Of a DNA stretch of 64,000 nt, positions 36,383-45,575 are shown one piece after another (positions within the stretch are counted from its first letter, which is position 1; every line of letters begins with the position of its first letter). A program made the translations under genes and the position numbers. Origin of the DNA: Paenibacillus tianjinensis (GTDB lineage Bacteria > Bacillota > Bacilli > Paenibacillales > Paenibacillaceae). The notes beneath the pieces are model-generated. The model was given only the letters and a program-made list of their open reading frames with translations. It was not told where the DNA came from and searched no databases. The stretch covers positions 4,340,001 to 4,404,000 of the forward strand of contig NZ_CP070969.1 in the NCBI RefSeq assembly GCF_017086365.1, in the 5' to 3' direction.

Positions 36383-36468
36383 AAAAAAGAAACGGCCTTC
36401 TCGTCCTTGAATAAGGGAGACGGCCGTTTCTTTAAAAACGGACTTCATTAAAGGACGTTATCCGTTTT
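36383..36468 (-). terminator. Tandem terminators after mntR
   Basis: AAAGAAACGGCC (36386-36397) and GGCCGTTTCTTT (36422-36433) form a perfect 12-bp stem with inner pairing, followed by TTTT on the minus strand. A second hairpin, AAAACGGA (36435-36442) with TCCGTTTT (36461-36468), lies directly beside it. Confidence 0.85.
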
Positions 36469-36519
36469 GACGTAAAAAAACTGGAAAGGTTGCGGTAAAC
36501 GATACAGAAACAGTCTTCT

Positions 36520-36945
36520 TTATGAATCGCTGACCAGTTCATGGTGGATATCATATAAGGTCTTCACGCGTTCTTCATCGCGGCGGAAATACTCCACCAG
36601 CGTTTCAATCCGCGTAATGGAATCCCAGCTCAAATGATGCTCAATACCTTCGACATCCTTATAAATATGCTCCTGCTGTACTCCGATCAGGCCAAGAAAC
36701 TCCTCCAGCAGCTGATGCCGGTCAACAAGCCGTTTTCCCACTTTTTTACCTTTGCTCGTTAGGACAAGCCCACGATATTTCTCATAGATGAGATATTCGT
36801 CCTTATCCAGTTTTTGGATCATCTTGGTCACAGATGAGGGGTGTACTTCTAATCCCTCGGCAATATCCGAGACCCGCGCATAACCCTTCTCGTCGATGAG
36901 CTTGTATATGCGCTCCAAATAATCCTCCATGCTGGGTGTTGGCAT
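36520..36945 (-). CDS. mntR: Manganese-dependent transcriptional regulator MntR
   Basis: MntR (DtxR family) represses manganese uptake genes when Mn2+ is bound. The 141 residues have the N-terminal winged HTH ([20 protein letters not shown]) and the metal ligands at exactly the B. subtilis positions: D8, E11, H77, E99, E102 and H103 ([11 protein letters not shown]). D8 rather than Cys fits Mn selectivity. No manganese transporter is in the window, so targets lie elsewhere. RBS AGAGGT precedes the ATG. Confidence 0.96.
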   Translation of the reverse strand: MPTPSMEDYLERIYKLIDEKGYARVSDIAEGLEVHPSSVTKMIQKLDKDEYLIYEKYRGLVLTSKGKKVGKRLVDRHQLLEEFLGLIGVQQEHIYKDVEGIEHHLSWDSITRIETLVEYFRRDEERVKTLYDIHHELVSDS

Positions 36946-37134
36946 TCAAGTTTACCTCTTTTCTATAATGAGCGTGGCACGGGGCCAACCTTGCTCTAAC
37001 AATGATACATGTTTCTGCCGCTCCTTGGCAAGTCCTCCGGCGCTGAAACGCCACCGTTAGCGATGTTTACCATGGTTTCAGCAGCCCGGAGAAAGGCACA
37101 ATATCGGTATGACCATCCAAAGGAGCGTGAATCC

Positions 37135-38211
37135 ATGACGATCGCAGCACCTGAACGCCCTGCCGTAAAAAAACAAAGAAAGCCCACCGGTTTGTTCATC
37201 CCTGAGCTTGTTTTTTTTGAGCCGGATGCGCTGAATTACCCCAAAGGGGAGCAGATTATGGAATGGGTCAAAGCCCGTAACATCCCCTTCCGGATGACCA
37301 CGTCGCATAACCGGATTACGAATCTGCCCGGTGAAACGGAAGTGGAGCAATACAAAATTGCCAAACGGACACTTGTAGTCGGTCTTCGAAAGACCCTGGC
37401 TTTTGACCAGTCCAAACCTTCAGCCGATTACGCCATACCCATTGCCACCGGCTGTATGGGCCACTGCCATTATTGTTACCTGCAGACCACACTTGGCGCG
37501 AAGCCTTATATAAGAGTATATGTAAATACAGGTGATATCCTGGACGCCGCCAAAAAATATATTGATGAGCGTGCTCCCGAAATCACAACCTTTGAAGCCG
37601 CATGTACCTCTGATCCCCTGGGGCTTGAGCATATTACTGGTTCACTGTCAGAACTGATTACTTTCATGGCCGCTGAGCCGCTAGGCCGGCTGCGGTTTGT
37701 TACCAAATACCAGCATGTAGACCCGCTGCTGAAGCTTAATCATAACGGTCATACGCGGATCCGCTTCAGCATCAATGCCGATTACGTAATCAAAAACTTT
37801 GAACCCGCCACTTCCCGCTTTGAGGAACGGATTGAGGCTGCCGGAAAGGTTGCCCGTGCCGGTTACCCGCTCGGCTTCATTATCGCGCCGATAATCTGGC
37901 ATGACGGCTGGGAGGAGGGCTACGCGGAGCTGCTGTCCAAGCTGGCAGAGACATTACCGCCGGACGCTGGTAAAGGCCTGACCTTCGAGATGATTCAGCA
38001 CCGGTTCACCAAGACCGCCAAAGCCGTCATCGAGAAACGTTATCCGAAATCCAAGCTCGAGATGGACATCGAGAAGCGAAAAAAGAAATGGGGCCGCTGG
38101 GGGCAGAATAAATATGTCTATCCCGATGAACAGCAAACCGCCCTGCGTGAATTCATCACAGAGCGGATCTTTGAACATTTCCCGGAAGCGGGCATAGATT
38201 ATTTCACCTAA
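37135..38211 (+). CDS. splB: Spore photoproduct lyase
   Basis: SplB is a radical SAM enzyme that reverses 5-thyminyl-5,6-dihydrothymine in germinating spore DNA. The 358-residue protein has the cluster motif CMGHCHYC (C107, C111, C114) and the H-donor Cys in TFEAACTSDPLG (C157, near C141 of B. subtilis). The start MTIAAPERPA is chosen because AAAGGAG lies 9 bases upstream; the ORF extends 42 codons further without support. It is monocistronic and divergent from mntR. An inverted repeat GCTGAAAC/GTTTCAGC lies upstream at 37042-37082. Confidence 0.97.
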   Translation: MTIAAPERPAVKKQRKPTGLFIPELVFFEPDALNYPKGEQIMEWVKARNIPFRMTTSHNRITNLPGETEVEQYKIAKRTLVVGLRKTLAFDQSKPSADYAIPIATGCMGHCHYCYLQTTLGAKPYIRVYVNTGDILDAAKKYIDERAPEITTFEAACTSDPLGLEHITGSLSELITFMAAEPLGRLRFVTKYQHVDPLLKLNHNGHTRIRFSINADYVIKNFEPATSRFEERIEAAGKVARAGYPLGFIIAPIIWHDGWEEGYAELLSKLAETLPPDAGKGLTFEMIQHRFTKTAKAVIEKRYPKSKLEMDIEKRKKKWGRWGQNKYVYPDEQQTALREFITERIFEHFPEAGIDYFT

Positions 38212-38216
38212 AGCAG

Positions 38217-38930
38217 TTAGAACTTCAGCCAGTCCGGCGTCACTCCCTGGAGCCAGATTGTAATCCGGAACATTTGATCCGTGAACAGCAGTAAGCCCAT
38301 AAAAATCATCAGCGCACCGCCAACCTTCATCAGAGCATTCGAATATTTAAGAATGCGCCGGGCACTTCCGATGAAAAAGGCCAGTGCAAAAAATGGCAGC
38401 GCGAACCCGATGCTATAAGCTGTGATCATGGTGAACCATGTGGTTGGATCACTGGCCGAGAGCGCGATAATCGCTGTCAGAATGGGCCCGATACACGGTG
38501 ACCAGCCTGCAGAGAAGCCGATGCCGAATATGAAGGACCCGGCATACCCTGCCGGCTTCCATTTCAGATCCAGCTTACGCTCGCGCAGCAGAAACTGCGG
38601 CTGGAATATACCAAGCAGGAACAGCCCCATGACGATGATCAGAATCGCCGACAGCTGGCGGATCAAATCCCGCTGGCCGTTGAAAAATTGCCCGAACAGC
38701 CCGGCACCGAAGCCGAGCGTATAGAACACTGCCGAAAAACCCAAAATAAAGGCCAGCGTATGCGAAAGGGTCCGGAAACGGACCTCTTTGCTGTCGCTGC
38801 CGTTTTTTATCTGCTGGACCGACAATCCGGTAATATACGATAAATACGAAGGATAGAGAGGCAGGCAGCAAGGGGAAATAAACGACGCCACTCCAGCGGC
38901 AAAAGCGATTCCTGCATTCAGATTGGACAA
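38217..38930 (-). CDS. ccdA: Cytochrome c biogenesis / thiol transfer protein CcdA
   Basis: CcdA passes electrons from cytosolic thioredoxin to extracytoplasmic thiol-disulfide proteins, needed for cytochrome c maturation and spore synthesis in B. subtilis. The 237-residue protein has six membrane segments and the paired cysteines in FISPCCLPLYPSYLSYITG and GWSPCIGPIL. It starts with TTG behind AAAGGAGAG. It lies downstream of znuB by 67 bases and may be co-transcribed. Confidence 0.93.
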   Translation of the reverse strand: MSNLNAGIAFAAGVASFISPCCLPLYPSYLSYITGLSVQQIKNGSDSKEVRFRTLSHTLAFILGFSAVFYTLGFGAGLFGQFFNGQRDLIRQLSAILIIVMGLFLLGIFQPQFLLRERKLDLKWKPAGYAGSFIFGIGFSAGWSPCIGPILTAIIALSASDPTTWFTMITAYSIGFALPFFALAFFIGSARRILKYSNALMKVGGALMIFMGLLLFTDQMFRITIWLQGVTPDWLKF

Positions 38931-38997
38931 AGCGGCAGCTCTCCTTTCGGATTCCGGGTCACTTTATGTATTGCAATTCCCGCAGGTGCTTGATCAA

Positions 38998-39801
38998 TTA
39001 GGCAGGCAGCCCCTTTTTACCGATCAGGGTCAGGGTGAGCATTGCGATAAGCAGGAGGACGATTGTCGCTCCGGGTGCGAGATTCCATACTCCAGCCACA
39101 ACCAGACCGCCGACAACGGCGATTTCCGCGATAATCACGGACAGCACCACCGATGACTTAAAGCTGCGTGACAGCAGCAGACTGATAGCTACCGGAATGG
39201 TCAGCAGTGCAGATACGAGCAGGGAACCGACAATTTTGATTGCAGTGCTGATGACCAGTGCCGTCAGTACTGTAATCAGCATATTGAGCAGCTTTACAGG
39301 CAGTCCGCTGACACTTGCCGCATCCTCCTCAAAGCTCAGCAGGAAAAATTCTTTGAAGAAAAGCGTAACGGTAACAACAACTGCAATAGTCACTATCCCC
39401 ACTACAACCAGATCCGTATTGTCAAGCGTGTAGATACTTCCGAACAGATAGCTCATTACATCCGCATTATACCCTTTGCCCAAGGTAAAGAACAGCGAGG
39501 CAAGCGCCACACCGCCTGACATAATAATAGCGATTGACAGTTCGGCGTAGCTTTTGTAAGCTTTCCGCAGCTTTTCAATGGCAAAAGAAGCTATCACTGC
39601 AAAGATCAGACCTGCTCCAAGCGGATAGAATCCGGTCAAAAAGCCCAGCGCCACCCCGGCAATGGTTACATGTGCCAGCGTATCCCCAATCATGGACAAA
39701 CGTCTTAAGACAAGAAAAACGCCTATAAGCGGCGCCGTGATCCCGATCATCAGCCCGCCCGCAAGCGCCCGCTGAAAAAAGTCACTGAATAGGATTTCCA
39801 A
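38998..39801 (-). CDS. znuB: Zinc ABC transporter permease ZnuB-like
   Basis: The protein of about 267 residues is a multi-pass membrane permease of the metal ABC (family 3) type, with APLIGVFLVLRRLSMIGDTL and VASLFFTLGKGY-like and VGSLLVSALLTIPVA segments. TTG 39801 is chosen because GAGGAG lies 8 bases upstream; the ATG at 39831 has no RBS. It is separated from znuC by a 510-base repeat-rich gap. Context with the His-rich binding protein and Zur-like boxes supports zinc. Confidence 0.9.
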   Translation of the reverse strand: MEILFSDFFQRALAGGLMIGITAPLIGVFLVLRRLSMIGDTLAHVTIAGVALGFLTGFYPLGAGLIFAVIASFAIEKLRKAYKSYAELSIAIIMSGGVALASLFFTLGKGYNADVMSYLFGSIYTLDNTDLVVVGIVTIAVVVTVTLFFKEFFLLSFEEDAASVSGLPVKLLNMLITVLTALVISTAIKIVGSLLVSALLTIPVAISLLLSRSFKSSVVLSVIIAEIAVVGGLVVAGVWNLAPGATIVLLLIAMLTLTLIGKKGLPA

Positions 39802-39849
39802 GATAATATCTCCTCTGAAATTGAATTGCATTTTAAGATTTTTGTATAA

Positions 39850-40260
39850 AAAATTTCGATCCCTCCCAAACCCTTCCTTCCAAGGGAGGGCTCCAAGGGC
39901 TCTGCCCTCTGGACACCCGCTAAGTGCAACTGGCGTATGAGGTTCGCATACAGGTAACTAGATATTGCGAGGAAGGATCGCTTTCGTCCCTTACAGGGAC
40001 ACGCTTAACCTTGGATGTGTTTAGTGCCTAGGTATAGAATAGAGAGCGACGGGCAATAAGTGTACTTCATACAATTAAAACTGGCAGAAATGTTATTTCT
40101 AACAGAATAAATGCATTCTGTGCAGCTATTTTTGCAAAAAAGAACGGTTTGGGCAATTCTCTGCAGATATAAGTGTACAAAGTGCAATAAATGTTACTCT
40201 AGAGCTTGATAATTAGTTTTAATTGCAGAGAATACAGTTATTCGTACACAGTAATCCTAA
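39850..40260. repeat. Repeat-rich intergenic region inside the znu operon (copy B)
   Basis: The 510-base gap between znuC and znuB holds no credible gene. Its first part has CCCTCCC (39861-39867) with GGGAGGG (39884-39890), AGGGC-tct-GCCCT (39896-39908) and CTTACAGGGACACGCTTA, which recall dispersed Paenibacillus repeats. Its second part (about 40058-40245) repeats the units of copy A: GTGTACTTCATACAATTAAA, AGAAAT-gtt-ATTTCT, TGTGCAGCTATTTTTGC and TTTAATTGCAGAGAATACAG. Confidence 0.65.
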
Positions 40261-40311
40261 CATTTTTAGTTTAGTGCTAGTGGCTATCCTCAGATCGCAG
40301 ATCCCATCGCT

Positions 40312-41061
40312 TCACGTCAGCGTATGCTGCAGGTTCTCTACCACGCAATCCTGGGCCTCGTGGGAGTGGCGGCAGTAGAAGTTGATTTTGCCGTTACTCT
40401 GCACGGGCTCGTTGCCCAGATAGCTTTTGATCATGTCAATGTCATGCGATACCATCAGGAAGGTCATGTGGTGGTGGGCATGCATATGGAAGATAAGATC
40501 AAAAAATCCCGCCTGCGTCTCCGCATCAATCCCCACCGTAGGCTCGTCCAAAATGAGCAGATCCGGATGGTTGATCAGTGCACGGGCCAGGAATACACGC
40601 TGCTGCTGGCCGCCGGACAGCTGGCCAACTCTTTTCTCGGCGATATCCTGAATCCGCATAACTTCCAGCGCGTCCTCGCACTGGCGGTGCTGAGCCTTGG
40701 ATACCCGGCGGATCAGGTTTTTATTATTATACAGCCCGGACAACACGACTTCACGGACCGTGGCCGGGAACAGCGGATTAAAGGCATTTTTCTGCGGAAC
40801 ATAGCCGATCCGTTCCCAATCCTTAAATTTGCGCACCGACTGCCCGAACAATTTGATGTCACCGCCGGTTGGGGGCAGCAGGCCGACGATCATCTTCATC
40901 AATGTGGTTTTGCCGGCTCCATTTGAACCGATAATCCCAAGAAAATCACGTTCCTTCACCGTGTAATTCAGACCGGAAATTACCTTCTGCTCTCCGTAGG
41001 AGAAGGACAAATCCTGTATTTCAATCATATGCTGATGGCAGTCCAGGGATACCGATTGCAT
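40312..41061 (-). CDS. znuC: Zinc ABC transporter ATP-binding protein
   Basis: The 249-residue ATPase has Walker A GSNGAGKTT, Q-loop YVPQKN, signature LSGGQQQRVFLARAL, Walker B LLILDEPTVGID and the switch His in MVSHD. The sequence matches the ZnuC/MntB type of metal ABC ATPases. The C-terminus is His/Cys-bearing (CRHSHEAQDC). It starts at ATG 41061 behind AAAGGCGG, 33 bases after znuA. Confidence 0.93.
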   Translation of the reverse strand: MQSVSLDCHQHMIEIQDLSFSYGEQKVISGLNYTVKERDFLGIIGSNGAGKTTLMKMIVGLLPPTGGDIKLFGQSVRKFKDWERIGYVPQKNAFNPLFPATVREVVLSGLYNNKNLIRRVSKAQHRQCEDALEVMRIQDIAEKRVGQLSGGQQQRVFLARALINHPDLLILDEPTVGIDAETQAGFFDLIFHMHAHHHMTFLMVSHDIDMIKSYLGNEPVQSNGKINFYCRHSHEAQDCVVENLQHTLT

Positions 41062-41094
41062 GTGTTGTACCGCCTTTCCCTTATACTTTCCTTT

Positions 41095-42078
41095 TTATTG
41101 TAAAGCCAGAATCAGATTTTGCAAATTTTTCTCCATCAAAGTGAAATAATTATCCCCGTTCTTCTCCTGCGCTTCGGTCAGTCCCTCTACCGGATTCAGT
41201 ACCATCGTCTTTACACCCGCTTCGCCTGCCAGTGTTTTGGCCAGCTTATCGGAGACTAATTCTTCGAAAAAGATATACCGGATGCCCTCCTCTTTCACGA
41301 GTGCAGCCAGGTTCACCAGATCCTGACCGCGCGGCTCCGAATCCGGCGACAAGCCCATGATGGCATGCTGGGTCAGGCCATAGTCGCGTGCCAGATAAGA
41401 AAAAGCCTGATGGGAGACAACGATCTCTTTATTCGGCATCTTGGCAAGCTCTGTCTCGAATTTGCTGTCCAATGCCTGCAGACGCTCAGCGAGCTTATTA
41501 TAACGCTCCTCATAGCCTGCTTTATGCTCCGGATCAACTGCAATCAGGCTCTCTTTAATATTTTCCGCCATGATCAGTGCCGATTTTGGACTTACCCAGG
41601 TGTGGGGATCCGTATGCAGACTGTCACTGCTGCCTTCCGCCGCATGATTCTCCGCTTCTTCAGCTTTACCGTGATCATGTCCGTCTTCTTCATCAGTCAT
41701 GATATAATCCACGCCCTGGCTGACTTCAACAGCCTTGGTTTTACTGTCGCTTTCCAGACTTTTCAGGAAATTCGGCACCCAGCCCTCAAGGCCAGCTCCA
41801 TTGTACAGGAATAACTGTGCCTTGGAGGTATTGATAATGTCCTGGCTGCGCGGTGTCCAGTCATGGGGCTCCACCCCAACCGGCAATAGATTGATCGCAT
41901 TCACATCTTCGCCGCCAATTTCACCGGCAAATTCATATATGGGATAAAAAGTTGTGACCACGTTTACTTTTCCCTCGACAATACTCCCGCTGCTTTTAGT
42001 GCCGCAGGCTGCGAGCATCAACAGAACCGGCAGGGCAAGTGCAATCAGCAGTCCTCTGTGCAAACCTTTGAAAGACAT
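41095..42078 (-). CDS. znuA: Zinc ABC transporter substrate-binding lipoprotein
   Basis: The 327-residue cluster A-I protein has a lipobox LMLAACG (lipidated C25), the metal-binding Asp/His residues in WTPRSQDI-preceding GVEPHDW, TDPHTWVSPKSALIM and VVSHQAFSYLARDYG, and a flexible acidic/His-rich loop (EEDGHDHGKAEEAENHAAEG) typical of zinc rather than manganese binders. Two Zur-like boxes lie upstream. It is the first gene of the znuA-znuC-(repeat)-znuB set. Confidence 0.94.
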   Translation of the reverse strand: MSFKGLHRGLLIALALPVLLMLAACGTKSSGSIVEGKVNVVTTFYPIYEFAGEIGGEDVNAINLLPVGVEPHDWTPRSQDIINTSKAQLFLYNGAGLEGWVPNFLKSLESDSKTKAVEVSQGVDYIMTDEEDGHDHGKAEEAENHAAEGSSDSLHTDPHTWVSPKSALIMAENIKESLIAVDPEHKAGYEERYNKLAERLQALDSKFETELAKMPNKEIVVSHQAFSYLARDYGLTQHAIMGLSPDSEPRGQDLVNLAALVKEEGIRYIFFEELVSDKLAKTLAGEAGVKTMVLNPVEGLTEAQEKNGDNYFTLMEKNLQNLILALQ

Positions 42079-42099
42079 AGTAACTATCGACTCCTTAAA

Positions 42100-42141
42100 T
42101 CGTAAATTTTACTATGAGAATTATAATAGTAATCGTTACGA
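42100..42141. promoter_or_regulatory. Two tandem Zur-like boxes upstream of znuA
   Basis: TCGTAAATTTTACTA (42100-42114) and TAGTAATCGTTACGA (42127-42141) each resemble the Bacillus Zur consensus TCGTAATNATTACGA. Their centres are 27 bases apart, 29 and 56 bases before the znuA start (42078). A Zur-like gene lies 3 kb away at 44900-45361. Confidence 0.65.
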
Positions 42142-42176
42142 TAAGTCAACACCGAACTCTCCCTGAACGGCAGGAT

Positions 42177-42219
42177 GAAAAAGAACGCCTGCAACCGTTC
42201 CCGGCATGCTGGCGTTCTT
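42177..42219 (-). terminator. metG terminator
   Basis: AAGAACGCC (42181-42189) pairs with GGCGTTCTT (42211-42219) and is followed on the minus strand by TTTTTC. It separates metG from znuA. Confidence 0.82.
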
Positions 42220-42239
42220 ATCGTCCTATTGATTCATGT

Positions 42240-44273
<2,034 letters not shown>

Positions 44274-44311
44274 TCATCCTTTCGTCATGACAAATCTCTT
44301 AATACTAATTA

Positions 44312-44605
44312 ACGCAAAAAACTCCCGCCCCTATATGGGGCGAGAGTATACTCACGCGATACCACCCAAAGTTCCCCGGCTCTTCACAGAGCACAGGCTT
44401 CGCCAGTTCCCCTGAAGGGAACTGTCCATTAACGCTGGAACACGCTGTTATCTTACCAGAGCCGGTGTATTATCCGCTCCTGCTCGAACACAGTTCCTCC
44501 CGGACCATATTCAATCTGTGTACCATACCGGTTCCCAGCACTTCCGGCTCTCTGTAATGGCCAACCCGATCTACTCATCCGTTCCTCGGAATTCTTGTTA
44601 TTCTC
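44312..44605 (-). promoter_or_regulatory. T-box riboswitch leader of metG
   Basis: On the minus strand the conserved T-box element reads GGGTGGTATCGCG (44367-44355), followed by the terminator CTCTCGCCCC-atata-GGGGCGGGAG and six T (44347-44316). Upstream, GAACGGATGAGTAG has the stem I K-turn style element, and an ATG in GAATATGG (44508-44506) is the likely methionine specifier. The 370-base gap between yidD and metG is otherwise empty. Confidence 0.93.
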
Positions 44606-44634
44606 CAAAATATACCCAAAAATAACCCGCCCTG

Positions 44635-44898
44635 TCAAGTCGTGCGGGCAGAGCTCTCACCAGGCGGCTGATCTTCCCGAGGCGGCACCGGGTCCAGTCC
44701 TCCGGGATGGAAGGGATGGCATCTGGCAATCCGCTTTGCGGCAAGCCATGAGCCCTTCACCGGGCCGTGCACCTCTATCGCCTCTAGCGCGTATGCTGAG
44801 CATGTCGGATAAAACCGGCAGGTCGCAGGCTTCAGCGGTGAGATGAACTTGCGGTATACCCGGATAGGAGCTTGAACTGTTCTGCGCAGGCTAGCCAT
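44635..44898 (-). CDS. yidD: Membrane protein insertion efficiency factor YidD
   Basis: The 87-residue protein has the diagnostic [20 protein letters not shown] and [17 protein letters not shown]. It assists YidC/Oxa1-mediated membrane insertion. The ATG at 44898 comes one base after the upstream stop and behind AAGAAGG; a longer ORF starts at 44919 inside the regulator gene. The pairing suggests translational coupling. Confidence 0.95.
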   Translation of the reverse strand: MASLRRTVQAPIRVYRKFISPLKPATCRFYPTCSAYALEAIEVHGPVKGSWLAAKRIARCHPFHPGGLDPVPPREDQPPGESSARTT

Positions 44899-44899
44899 A

Positions 44900-45361
44900 T
44901 CAGCGGCCTTCTTTGCCATGAGCAGCTACGGCTGAGTCTTCCTCACGGCTGCTTTCACATTCCTTACAATAACCGAACACCTCAAATTTATGCTTGACTA
45001 CCCGGAACTGATCCGGGGTATCCGTTAAATTCATCGGGCAGAAATGGATCGGGTAAGTCTTCATACACTGAAGGCATATCATATGATGATGATGGTGGTC
45101 CTGACTGCAGCTGGCCTTGAACTTGACGCCTTCTTCAAATACCACCTGCTCCAGCACACCGAGCTCCTCCATCACACGCAGATTGCGGTAGACCGTATCG
45201 AAGCTGAGTCCGCTGTACTTGCGCCCCATATGATCGTAAACATCCTTCGCCGACAAATATCCCGTATTCTCGCCGAATAACTTGGCAAGCGTTTTGCGCT
45301 GATCGGTGATTCGCAGACCCTGCCCCGACATTGCTTCCAGTATTTGTTCTGTCGACAGCAT
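44900..45361 (-). CDS. zur: Fur-family regulator, probably Zur
   Basis: The protein of about 153 residues has the winged HTH ([40 protein letters not shown]), the metal site [11 protein letters not shown] and a second Cys pair (GYCKEC), giving a structural zinc site. A His-rich CSQDHHHHH segment and the nearby znuACB genes favour Zur over Fur or PerR. The start is uncertain: ATG 45361 has GGGAGATGAG upstream; ATG 45388 is the alternative. Confidence 0.82.
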   Translation of the reverse strand: MLSTEQILEAMSGQGLRITDQRKTLAKLFGENTGYLSAKDVYDHMGRKYSGLSFDTVYRNLRVMEELGVLEQVVFEEGVKFKASCSQDHHHHHMICLQCMKTYPIHFCPMNLTDTPDQFRVVKHKFEVFGYCKECESSREEDSAVAAHGKEGR

Positions 45362-45502
45362 TCGCTCATCTCCCATAACATAAGTCATTGGTGTTACACT
45401 CTCTTTATAATGCCCCAAAACAAATGCCCCGTCAATGAAGTGCCTCCGTTGTTTTCGCCCGTAAATTGTAATTACTGCACCTCAGCTAACCCGCATATAT
45501 AA

Positions 45503-45545
45503 AAAAAACCGGCTAAAGCTCCGTTAGGAAGCCATAACCGGTCTG
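45503..45545 (-). terminator. Terminator of the secreted stalk-domain gene
   Basis: On the minus strand ACCGG pairs with CCGGT, with inner GCTTCC/GGAGC pairing, and a run of T follows. It lies about 30 bases after the stop at 45576. Confidence 0.75.
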
Positions 45546-45575
45546 GACTGTACATACTTGGCTAATTGCTTAATG

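Noticed and set aside
37009..37134. 42-codon N-terminal extension of splB
   Set aside because: No RBS before the upstream ATG, while AAAGGAG precedes ATG 37135; the extension has no match to the SplB family as I know it.
40005..40187. 60-codon ORF in the znuC-znuB gap
   Set aside because: It lies across the hairpin repeat units, has no RBS and no recognisable protein features.
45462..45482. Possible Zur-like site upstream of the Zur-like gene
   Set aside because: GTAAATTGTAATTAC only loosely matches the consensus and lies too far upstream to be convincing.
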